Assembly (NCBI GenBank): GCA_016764155.1
Contig: JAESSK010000343.1
Span: 1-5,926 of the forward strand
Origin: Rhizobiaceae bacterium
Lineage (GTDB): Bacteria; Pseudomonadota; Alphaproteobacteria; Rhizobiales; Rhizobiaceae
Length of the DNA stretch: 5,926 nucleotides
Direction: 5' to 3'
The notes under the pieces were generated by a model. That model made no database searches, was not told the origin of the DNA, and saw only the letters and a list, made by a program, of their open reading frames with translations. Positions 1 through 5,501 of this stretch are shown here, piece by piece. Position 1 is the stretch's first letter, and the number at the start of each line of letters is the position of its first letter. The position numbers were made by a program, and so were the translations under genes.

Positions 1-1407
1 GCGTTCGCCAGTTTCTTTATCTTTTGAATCCATTAGCTGAATTCCCTGAGCCAGAAGTTCATCCCTGATCCGGTCGGCTTCTGCCCAGTTTTGCTCTTTG
101 AAGAATGCTAGGCGTTTGGCGATTTCGCTATCGACATCGATATCGACATCGCTTCGGAACCAGTCTTCGGGTGATTGTTGCAATATGCCTAGAATTGCAG
201 CGGCACCAAGAATTTGTGACATGTCTTCACTCTGGGTTGAACCAAGCAACACGCTGAACGCTTCGGACGTGTGAAGATCGTCCATCAACATCTCAAGAAC
301 TTTTGGACTTGGTATCGTAGGCTCAACCGGCCAACTATGTTCCAGTTCCCTGTACAACTTATTTAGATTAGCCTCGGCCTCTTCCAGACGCTTCACGCTG
401 AAATCTATCGGCTCACGGTAATGGGTCTTGAGCATGGCAAGGCGCAGTACTTCGCCCGGCCATTTGCGACCGCCGAATTTATCCGTGTGCAGCAGATCAT
501 AGATGGTGATGAAATTACCATCGGACTTGGACATCTTCTTGCCCTCGACCTGTAGGTAACCATTATGCATCCAGAGGTTGGCCATTTTATCGGTACCATG
601 GGCGCAGCAGGATTGGGCTATTTCGTTTTCGTGGTGCGGGAAGATCAGGTCCAATCCGCCCCCGTGAATATCGAAGACTTTACCCAGATGATGTTCGCTC
701 ATAACCGAGCATTCAATGTGCCAGCCCGGGCGGCCACGGATGGATTTAGCTTTGCCATCTTCGGTATAAGTTGCGTCCCATCCCGGTTCATTTTCGCTGG
801 ATTGTTTCCACAAAACGAAATCGCCCGGCGAACGCTTATGGCTTTCGACTGCGACCCGTGCACCAGCCAATTGTTCATCCAGTTTGCGGTTTGATAATTT
901 GCCGTAGGTTGCCATTTTTTTAACATCGAACAAAACTTCAAACCCGTTGCCGCCACTGGCCACATAAGCATGGCCTTTGTCGATCAACACTTGGATCATC
1001 GCGATCATGCCACCGATGTGTTCTGTGGCGCGGGGTTCGAAATCTGGCTCCGCACAACCAAGCAATTTGATATCTTCGTGAAATTGTTTGGCGGTTTTTT
1101 CCGTCACATTGCGGATTGCTTCATTGAGCGGCAGGTTCGGGAAATCCTGCAAAGCACGGGCGTTAATTTTATCGTCGACATCGGTGATGTTACGCACATA
1201 AGTGACGTGGCTATCGCCGTAGATGTGGCGCAATAAACGGTTGAGAACGTCGAATACAATTACCGGACGCGCATTGCCAATATGAGCAAAATCATAGACC
1301 GTTGGGCCACACACATACATGCGGACATTATCCGCATCAATCGGCTCGAACACCTCTTTGGTGCGGGTCAGGGTATTATATAATTTCAATTCTGGTTTAT
1401 CAGTCAT
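1..1407 (-). CDS. cysS: Cysteinyl-tRNA synthetase (C-terminus cut by window edge)
   Basis: Class I aminoacyl-tRNA synthetase that charges tRNA-Cys with cysteine in the cytoplasm. I read 469 codons from the ATG at 1407 with no stop. Homologues are about 460-500 residues, so probably only the last few residues lie outside the window. The N-terminal motif [16 protein letters not shown] (residues 30-45) holds the HIGH-type signature HIGN at 42-45, and KMSKS is at 291-295. The four expected zinc ligands are present: Cys33, Cys233 (in HIECS), His258 and Glu262 (in PHHENE), with the same spacing as in E. coli CysRS. The C-terminal region ([13 protein letters not shown]) matches the family's usual ending. 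Upstream, GGGAAA sits about 6 nt before the ATG as a modest Shine-Dalgarno. An acidic DVDIDVD stretch near residues 419-427 comes from a short DNA repeat. Identification is secure. It lies downstream of the lysE-like gene on the same strand, 177 bp away. Confidence 0.97.
   Translation of the reverse strand, partial: MTDKPELKLYNTLTRTKEVFEPIDADNVRMYVCGPTVYDFAHIGNARPVIVFDVLNRLLRHIYGDSHVTYVRNITDVDDKINARALQDFPNLPLNEAIRNVTEKTAKQFHEDIKLLGCAEPDFEPRATEHIGGMIAMIQVLIDKGHAYVASGGNGFEVLFDVKKMATYGKLSNRKLDEQLAGARVAVESHKRSPGDFVLWKQSSENEPGWDATYTEDGKAKSIRGRPGWHIECSVMSEHHLGKVFDIHGGGLDLIFPHHENEIAQSCCAHGTDKMANLWMHNGYLQVEGKKMSKSDGNFITIYDLLHTDKFGGRKWPGEVLRLAMLKTHYREPIDFSVKRLEEAEANLNKLYRELEHSWPVEPTIPSPKVLEMLMDDLHTSEAFSVLLGSTQSEDMSQILGAAAILGILQQSPEDWFRSDVDIDVDSEIAKRLAFFKEQNWAEADRIRDELLAQGIQLMDSKDKETGER
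129..151. repeat. Short 12-bp tandem repeat inside cysS
   Basis: The unit TATCGACATCGA occurs almost twice in a row (129-140 and 141-151). On the coding strand it gives the acidic run DVDIDVD in the C-terminal part of CysRS, between the catalytic core and the final helical segment. The repeat is in frame (12 bp), so it only lengthens a surface linker. It probably arose by slippage. No function is implied. Confidence 0.6.
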
Positions 1408-1435
1408 CACATTTCCCAAAATGCATAAAATTCAA

Positions 1436-1450
1436 TTCCGGAGCCCGGAA
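1436..1450 (-). other. GC-rich inverted repeat in the cysS leader
   Basis: TTCCGG-AGC-CCGGAA is a perfect 6-bp inverted repeat with a 3-nt loop, ending 29 nt upstream of the cysS ATG. In RNA it would form a small hairpin in the 5' leader. No run of T follows it, so it is not a classical terminator. It could tune translation or mRNA stability, or be chance. The 8-bp palindrome GAACGTTC overlaps its edge (1448-1455). Confidence 0.4.
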
Positions 1451-1559
1451 CGTTCATGTTTTAGATTTGGAAAAGAACGACCGGACCAGCGAAAAGCTAG
1501 TCAATAATTTTGCAGATAATAATGCAGCACGCGAATGCGTTCAAAGTCGTCATAGATTT

Positions 1560-1588
1560 GTTATCGCGCCAAAGCTGAACTGCGTCAA
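1560..1588 (-). promoter_or_regulatory. Possible sigma-70 type promoter for cysS
   Basis: Read on the minus strand, TTGACG (1588-1583) and GATAAC (1565-1560) are separated by 17 nt and resemble -35 and -10 boxes (5/6 and 4/6 to consensus). The -35 overlaps the stop codon of the upstream exporter gene, so cysS could have its own promoter. The transcript would start near 1553 with a leader of about 145 nt. No terminator is visible between the exporter gene and cysS, so co-transcription is also possible. Confidence 0.35.
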
Positions 1589-2196
1589 CTAAGAAAATTC
1601 AAGAGTAGAGAAATGGCTAACCACGCCATAATAACGGCAATCAAACCATCGAGAACGCGCCATGCGATTTTTCTTTCAAACACCGGCTGTAACAGTCGCG
1701 CGCCATAGCCAAGCGCAAAAAACCAGACGAAAGATGCAGCAACCGCTCCCAGCGTGAATGCTATTCTCTCGATGCCGTGCCAACGGGCGGCAAGCCCGCC
1801 TACCAGCACCACCGTATCCAGATAGACGTGCGGGTTGAGGAAGGTGAAAGCGAGGCAGATGGAAATTGCCTGCATCAAGGGCATGTCTTTATCCGATGAG
1901 GCCTTCAAGGCATGGGGAAAAACCGCCCTTTTGGCGGCAAGGGCTGCATAGGTGATGAGGAACAAAAATCCACCCAACGTGATGATTTTGAGCAATTGTG
2001 GGTATTTTCCAACAAATACACCCAGCCCAGCAACGCCAATCACGATCAACAGAGCATCAGCCAAAGCGCAAATCAGGCATAATATGAAAACATGCTGGCG
2101 CAGCAGCCCCATGCGCAAAATGAAGGCGTTTTGGGCTCCAATTGCGATGATCAGCGAGCCACCCAGCGCGAAACCGGAAAGGGCAGAATAGTACAA
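1585..2196 (-). CDS. LysE/ArgO-family amino-acid exporter
   Basis: Inner-membrane exporter of the LysE superfamily, whose members pump out lysine, arginine or related basic amino acids. The 203-residue length matches LysE and ArgO. GAQNAF at 20-25 and NPHVYLDT at 121-128 are the family hallmarks. About six hydrophobic helices are visible (roughly 4-26, 36-61, 68-88, 108-135, 145-168, 181-201), with an intramembrane acidic residue at Asp47. The reading frame has no ATG at its head. The best start is TTG at 2196, giving MYYSALSGFALGG, which lines up with the usual N-terminus of the family; GGGA lies about 9 nt upstream, and ATT one codon earlier is a weaker choice. No divergent LysG/ArgP-type regulator is adjacent, unlike the classical lysE-lysG arrangement. 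Substrate (Lys, Arg or other) cannot be decided from sequence alone. Confidence 0.93.
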   Translation of the reverse strand: MYYSALSGFALGGSLIIAIGAQNAFILRMGLLRQHVFILCLICALADALLIVIGVAGLGVFVGKYPQLLKIITLGGFLFLITYAALAAKRAVFPHALKASSDKDMPLMQAISICLAFTFLNPHVYLDTVVLVGGLAARWHGIERIAFTLGAVAASFVWFFALGYGARLLQPVFERKIAWRVLDGLIAVIMAWLAISLLLNFLS

Positions 2197-2226
2197 AATG
2201 TTGTTTCCCAGATTACCTTCAAGCGG

Positions 2227-2236
2227 CCATTAATGG
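2227..2236. other. 10-bp palindrome upstream of the exporter gene
   Basis: CCATTAATGG is a perfect palindrome lying between the predicted promoter and the start codon of the exporter gene, inside its presumed leader. It might be a regulator site, but a single 10-bp AT-rich palindrome can arise by chance. Confidence 0.25.
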
Positions 2237-2296
2237 ATTATTTATTATGATTATTCAATCCTGTGATGTTTTGCACATTATTAACTCGCAGGCCTC

Positions 2297-2305
2297 ATTA
2301 TATCA
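2297..2305 (-). promoter_or_regulatory. Extended -10 promoter for the exporter gene
   Basis: On the minus strand the sequence TGATATAAT is a perfect extended -10 element (TGN followed by TATAAT). No good -35 sits at the normal distance, which is typical of extended -10 promoters. Transcription would begin near 2290 and leave a leader of about 95 nt before the TTG start at 2196, long enough for operator sites or RNA structure. Confidence 0.5.
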
Positions 2306-2347
2306 GTCACAACAGGCAGAAATGCTAAACTATCTAGGTGCAAAACC

Positions 2348-2536
2348 ATGAACTATCGATCAGAACAATTTCGTTCCCAAGCGGACCGTGCACGCGATGA
2401 TGTCATGCGTGACCGATTTTCTATCGCCAATATACCAGCGATCCAAGTCGCTGCAGCTTTGCAACAGCTTCGCCGTGACAATGATGAAAAAATGAAAAAG
2501 CCCGGCCCCTTCGGTACTTATAACTGCGTACTTTAA
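2348..2536 (+). CDS. Small hypothetical protein, 62 residues
   Basis: I do not recognise a family. AGGTG at 2336-2340, 7 nt before the ATG, is a reasonable Shine-Dalgarno. The product is strongly charged (many Arg and Asp in residues 3-24), then has an Ala/Gln-rich probably helical stretch (29-44), a Lys/Asp/Glu patch (42-51) and an uncharged tail PFGTYNCVL with one cysteine. There is no signal peptide or membrane segment, so it should be cytosolic. Codon use resembles the neighbouring genes. Its TAA stop (2534-2536) overlaps the TAA of the convergent SRAP frame (2533-2535), so the two genes meet tail to tail with no room for a terminator. It is transcribed away from the exporter gene. No clear plus-strand promoter is visible. 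It may be a genuine small protein or a spurious frame. Confidence 0.5.
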   Translation: MNYRSEQFRSQADRARDDVMRDRFSIANIPAIQVAAALQQLRRDNDEKMKKPGPFGTYNCVL

Positions 2537-3270
2537 AATAAATCCATCTGGTCTGTAGCGACTGGATCGGCAGATTTTTTCGAACCTTCCCCGGCAGGTT
2601 CAATTTCAACCTGTGTTTGAATTTCCGGACCGGAATTTGAAACCTTGTTGACCGCATTTCCAACTGGAATTGCCTCAAAAAAGTCCTCATCGAAGGGCAA
2701 CATCAAATCTTCAACATCTCTTGGTTCCTGGGTTCTACAATCCAGCCATCGCTCAAAATCCTGCGGTTTAATGATTACCGGCATGCGGTGATGAATGGCC
2801 GAGAGGGCTTTATTGGCGCTGGTGGTTAGAAGACAGCCACTATCGATTTCGCTGCCATTGGGGCTGGCCCAGGTTTCCATTAGACCGCCAAAGGTCATAA
2901 GGCTGCCATCGCGGGGCCGCACCCAATAGGCCTGTTTTTCATCGCCTTTTCGTTACCATTCATAATATCCAGATGCCGGGATCAGCATTCGACGATGACG
3001 CATGGCATTTCGAAAAGAGGGTTTTTCAGCCGCAGATTCGCTGCGTGCATTTATCAGCAGGGAGAATTCACCCGGTTCCTTCACCCATGACGGAACCAGA
3101 CCCCAGCGCACAAGAATAGGCGCGATTTGTGAAGCGCCATCGCTTCCGATCATCAATATTGGCTGGGTCGGTGCAATATTGTAGCGCGGTGGAAATTGAT
3201 CCAAGTTCTTTAAATTATAAAGGGCTTCCACCGCCTCGGTGGTTTCAACAAGGGCATATCTTCCGCACAT
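2533..3270 (-). pseudogene. yedK: SRAP-domain protein (YedK/HMCES family), interrupted by an in-frame stop
   Basis: SRAP proteins cross-link to abasic sites in single-stranded DNA through their N-terminal Cys2 and so shield them; the family was once named SOS response-associated peptidase (DUF159). The start at 3270 is firm: MCGRY puts the cysteine at position 2, and AGGA lies 7 nt upstream. Asn74 (in NARSE), Glu104 (in GYYEW) and His160 (in IHHRMPV) correspond to the E. coli YedK residues Asn75, Glu105 and His160. Codon 106 (2953-2955) is TAA, immediately after GYYEW. The frame then continues unchanged with conserved sequence (RKGDEKQAYWVRPRDG, then FGGLMETW) to a TAA at 2533, 245 codons in all. 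The stop therefore looks like one recent nonsense substitution; relatives tend to have Lys, Arg or Gln there. A truncated product would lack His160 and half the fold. The C-terminus is QMDLF, a likely sliding-clamp motif. A sequencing error is the main alternative. Confidence 0.9.
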
Positions 3271-3283
3271 TTTTCCGTCCTGA

Positions 3284-4849
3284 TTGCCATTTTTGACTGA
3301 ATCCGCTTACTTAACCAATCAGAACATGGAGAAAGCACCTTTGCCAGAAAATTCGACCATTCAGGCCACATCTGTCGCGTTATTCAGTGAGGAGCGGGTT
3401 TTATTGATATTGCGCGGGCGTGAACCTTTAAAAGGGCTTTGGTCGCTTCCCGGCGGCAGGCTCGAAGCTCAAGAAACCCACGAACAAGCGGCTATTCGAG
3501 AAATGCGCGAGGAAACAGGTTTGAGCGTTTCCAATTTGACGTTTGTGCAGCAATTCATCCCTTTCCACATGAAAGAAGGCGTGAAAATAATCAGCAATTA
3601 CCGACTGGAAGTGTTCACTAGCCTAGATTTTTCAGGAGAGTTATCCGCCGGGGACGATGCGGCCGAGGCTCGCTGGGTTGAATTTTTGGAATTACCCACC
3701 CTCCCCCTCACCCCGCAAGCGGAACAAATTATCGCACGGGCGCATGAGACGATCCTCACTCAATCTTGGACCGGCTTGATTGAGTTTGAGTGGTGCAAGT
3801 CTCGAACTTGTGTGAAATTGCAGTCCAATAAGGAGGATTGGGCCGTGTCTTTAAAAAACTCTATAAGAACTCGTAGTTTCGTTTCCATCGTTTTTTTTGC
3901 GCTATTATTGGCGTTTGGATGGGCCAATTCGGCAAATTCCGATCCTAATCCTGCCCCGCGTGAAAACTGGAGGACGGATTTTTCGAAAACCTCGATCAAT
4001 TTTTCTGAAGTGATGTCCGGTGGCCCCCCGAAAGACGGCATTCCTTCGATTGATGATCCAAAATTCATCACCATTGCAGAAGCCACGCAGTTCAATGACC
4101 GCGAGCCGGTGATCGGGATTGAAATTGCCGGCGATGCGCGTGCTTATCCGCTCAGTGTTTTGATGTGGCACGAGATTGCCAATGATATTGTTGGCGGCAA
4201 GGCTATTACCGTCACCTATTGCCCGCTTTGTAATGCGGCCATCGTGTTTGATGCCACGATTGATGGAAAACGCCATACATTTGGCACTACGGGGCGGCTG
4301 CGGAACTCTGACCTTCTCATGTATGACCGGGTAAAAGAGAGCTGGTGGCAACAATTTTCCGGTGAGGCGGTGATTGGTGATTATTTGGGGAAACTCTTGC
4401 GCATTCTGCCGTCGCGGCTTGAATCCTTTGCAAATTTCAAAAAACGTTTTCCCCACGGCAAAGTGCTGGTTCCCAATAATGCCGGTACCCGCAACTATGG
4501 CCAGAACCCTTATGTGAGCTACGATAATAGCGGCAACACGCCGTTCCTGTTTCGTGGTTCATTGCCAAAAAACATTGAAGCCATGGCGCGGGTGATTGTG
4601 GTTCGCGACGTGGATGGCCCGATTATTCTTTCCATGAAAAAGCTACGCGATCAGGGAAAAATGGCAATTAACGGCTTTCAGTTTAACTGGCAGGAGGGAC
4701 AAGCCTCGGCGCTGGATGTGAGCGAAATTTCCAAAGGCCGGGAAGTTGGCAATGTGACGGTGCAACGCGAGAACAAAGATGTGGCCTATGATGTGACCTT
4801 TGCTTTTGTGGCCCATGCATTCCAACCCGAGGTCAAAATACGCCAATAG
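3284..4849 (+). CDS. Nudix hydrolase reading frame continuing in frame into DUF3179
   Basis: Residues about 25-155 form a Nudix domain, which hydrolyses nucleoside diphosphates linked to another moiety (MutT-like and ADP-ribose types are common). The Nudix box is complete: Gly58, Glu64, then REMREETGL at 72-80. The exact substrate cannot be read from the sequence. The ATG at 3284 gives the longest frame; ATG at 3326 (residue 15, MEKAPL) is closer to where homologues usually begin, and neither has a good Shine-Dalgarno. A stand-alone Nudix protein would end near residue 160, but here there is no stop: a linker of about 30 residues leads to a hydrophobic segment (199-213) and then a full DUF3179 domain, 521 residues in total. 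The hydrophobic segment would place the Nudix part in the cytoplasm and DUF3179 outside, so a fusion is topologically possible. The strong internal start at 3845 suggests two proteins instead. It is divergent from the SRAP gene. Confidence 0.8.
   Translation: MPFLTESAYLTNQNMEKAPLPENSTIQATSVALFSEERVLLILRGREPLKGLWSLPGGRLEAQETHEQAAIREMREETGLSVSNLTFVQQFIPFHMKEGVKIISNYRLEVFTSLDFSGELSAGDDAAEARWVEFLELPTLPLTPQAEQIIARAHETILTQSWTGLIEFEWCKSRTCVKLQSNKEDWAVSLKNSIRTRSFVSIVFFALLLAFGWANSANSDPNPAPRENWRTDFSKTSINFSEVMSGGPPKDGIPSIDDPKFITIAEATQFNDREPVIGIEIAGDARAYPLSVLMWHEIANDIVGGKAITVTYCPLCNAAIVFDATIDGKRHTFGTTGRLRNSDLLMYDRVKESWWQQFSGEAVIGDYLGKLLRILPSRLESFANFKKRFPHGKVLVPNNAGTRNYGQNPYVSYDNSGNTPFLFRGSLPKNIEAMARVIVVRDVDGPIILSMKKLRDQGKMAINGFQFNWQEGQASALDVSEISKGREVGNVTVQRENKDVAYDVTFAFVAHAFQPEVKIRQ
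3758..3785. repeat. Perfect 8-bp inverted repeat at the Nudix / DUF3179 junction
   Basis: ACTCAATC (3758-3765) and GATTGAGT (3778-3785) are perfectly complementary, separated by 12 nt. The repeat sits just beyond the end of the Nudix domain proper and before the DUF3179 ribosome binding site. No T-run follows, so it is not a standard terminator. It could be a remnant of one, an mRNA hairpin between the two coding parts, or chance. Confidence 0.5.
3830..3836 (+). promoter_or_regulatory. Strong Shine-Dalgarno for the internal DUF3179 start
   Basis: AAGGAGG, almost the full anti-Shine-Dalgarno complement, lies 8 nt before the GTG at 3845. It is the best ribosome binding site in the window and sits inside the open frame of the Nudix gene. 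It supports independent translation of the DUF3179 part. Confidence 0.75.
3845..4849 (+). CDS. Secreted DUF3179-family protein (internal GTG start)
   Basis: Read from the GTG at 3845 this is a 334-residue protein with a typical Sec signal peptide: a basic n-region with Lys4, Arg8 and Arg10, a hydrophobic core at 12-26, and a likely cut near 29-32 (ANSANS). The rest matches my knowledge of DUF3179, a family of unknown function. Conserved-looking elements are IGIEIAGDARAYPL, MWHEIANDIVGG (Trp108, His109, Glu110), TYCPLCNAA (Cys126 and Cys129), GRLRNSDLLMYDR (ending at Arg162) and SWWQQFSGE. The CPLC pair, together with the histidine, hints at metal binding or redox chemistry, but this is inference. 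The mature protein should be periplasmic or membrane-tethered. The same frame extends upstream through the Nudix domain without a stop, so an alternative long product exists. The next gene begins 73 nt downstream, with no terminator between, so they may share a transcript. Confidence 0.85.
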   Translation: MSLKNSIRTRSFVSIVFFALLLAFGWANSANSDPNPAPRENWRTDFSKTSINFSEVMSGGPPKDGIPSIDDPKFITIAEATQFNDREPVIGIEIAGDARAYPLSVLMWHEIANDIVGGKAITVTYCPLCNAAIVFDATIDGKRHTFGTTGRLRNSDLLMYDRVKESWWQQFSGEAVIGDYLGKLLRILPSRLESFANFKKRFPHGKVLVPNNAGTRNYGQNPYVSYDNSGNTPFLFRGSLPKNIEAMARVIVVRDVDGPIILSMKKLRDQGKMAINGFQFNWQEGQASALDVSEISKGREVGNVTVQRENKDVAYDVTFAFVAHAFQPEVKIRQ

Positions 4850-4922
4850 GTATTTAATCATTTTCACAGATTGCAGGATGGGTTATGGATGCCGCAACCG
4901 ATTTGTGGAATATTTTTTAAAA

Positions 4923-5351
4923 ATGATGCTCGGCAGGCTCTTCAAATTTGTATTATTGACGGCATTCCTTTTGGGTTCGCCGCTGGCAATCGCGCAAACC
5001 GCCAAGACAGAAGCGCCAGAACCACCAAAGCCGCGCATCAATGTGCTACCGCCCGCTTATGATGATCAAATGATGCGACTGGCGGAAATCCTCGGTGCGC
5101 TTCACTATCTACGGGAATTATGCGGTTCGAACGAAGAGCAGCTCTGGCGCGAAAAAATGACGTTTTTGATTGCCAATGAAGAACCAACAGATGAGCGCAA
5201 AGCTAGGCTGATTGCGAATTTTAACAAAGGTTTCAGAGGGTTTCGCGAAATTTATCGTGAGTGCACACCAACGGCAGTTACTGCTACAAACCGCTATTTA
5301 AAACAGGGAACACGGCTTTCTGCCGAGATTCCAGACCGCTACGGTCGTTAA
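4923..5351 (+). CDS. TIGR02301 / DUF2385-family secreted protein
   Basis: The product resembles the alphaproteobacterial TIGR02301 (DUF2385) family of uncharacterised exported proteins. I chose the ATG at 4923 because it gives a clean signal peptide: MMLGRLFKF, then a hydrophobic stretch to residue 20, and AIA-Q at 22-25 as the cleavage site. Longer in-frame starts from 4800 would bury this signal peptide and overlap the DUF3179 frame. The mature part begins with a Pro-rich linker (31-44), followed by the family-like LAEILGALHYLRELCG (53-68) and an ending with FREIYREC (107-114). Two cysteines, Cys67 and Cys114, could form a disulfide in the periplasm. Total 142 residues, all helical-looking after the linker. 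No strong Shine-Dalgarno is seen. In rhizobia I recall this family next to the Nudix gene; here DUF3179 lies between. Role unknown. Confidence 0.85.
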   Translation: MMLGRLFKFVLLTAFLLGSPLAIAQTAKTEAPEPPKPRINVLPPAYDDQMMRLAEILGALHYLRELCGSNEEQLWREKMTFLIANEEPTDERKARLIANFNKGFRGFREIYRECTPTAVTATNRYLKQGTRLSAEIPDRYGR

Positions 5352-5360
5352 CCATTGGAT

Positions 5361-5380
5361 AAGAATCCACCCTAATTCTT
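5361..5380. repeat. AT-rich inverted repeat after the TIGR02301-type gene
   Basis: AAGAAT (5361-5366) and ATTCTT (5375-5380) are complementary with an 8-nt loop, 10 nt after the stop codon. This is a weak hairpin without a T-run and may be chance. Confidence 0.25.
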
Positions 5381-5434
5381 GGCAATATCTATTGGGTTTT
5401 CAAATATTTAGCACTATGAAGAACCTTGCAAACG

Positions 5435-5454
5435 CTCCAATCATTGGGGTTTTT
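5435..5454 (+). terminator. Rho-independent terminator
   Basis: CTCCAA-TCA-TTGGGG forms a 6-bp stem (one T-G wobble) with a 3-nt loop, followed directly by TTTTT. It lies 83 nt after the TIGR02301-type stop codon and 47 nt before the next ATG. It would close the Nudix-DUF3179-TIGR02301 transcript and separate it from the 85-residue gene. Confidence 0.65.
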
Positions 5455-5501
5455 GCTTGGTATTTATTTTGACCAAATTGTTTTGAGGGCATGAAACCCA
5501 C

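Noticed and set aside
565..1236. Plus-strand open frames at 565-894 and 970-1236
   Set aside because: They lie antisense to cysS, whose own frame has all catalytic motifs. The translations show no family features.
1484..1502. Imperfect hairpin GACCAGC-GAAAA-GCTAGTC in the cysS upstream region
   Set aside because: The stem has an internal C-A mismatch on the plus strand and no T-run in the direction of transcription. It is not strong enough to list as a terminator.
2533..2922. Independent gene for the C-terminal half of SRAP, starting at GTG 2922
   Set aside because: It is in the same frame as the upstream SRAP half and carries conserved SRAP sequence. The GTG is an ordinary valine codon (117) with no good Shine-Dalgarno, so I treat it as the remainder of one interrupted gene.
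2953..2955. Programmed stop-codon readthrough or recoding of TAA
   Set aside because: TAA is used as the normal stop by SRAP itself, the small gene and the TIGR02301-type gene. The TAAC context has no readthrough signature, and no structure was obvious downstream. A recent mutation or an error is simpler.
3786..3815. tRNA-like T-arm (caagt-ctcga-acttg) near the fusion junction
   Set aside because: The short inverted repeat resembles a T-arm on either strand, but the loop is the wrong size with a full 5-bp stem, and no acceptor, anticodon or D-arm can be drawn around it. It is not a tRNA or an obvious attachment site.
3905..4456. Minus-strand 183-residue open frame
   Set aside because: It lies antisense to the DUF3179 coding sequence, with Arg/Ile-rich composition typical of a shadow frame.
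4800..4922. Longer N-terminus for the TIGR02301-type protein
   Set aside because: Starting at 4800 would overlap the DUF3179 frame and place 41 residues before a well-formed signal peptide. ATG 4923 fits the family much better.
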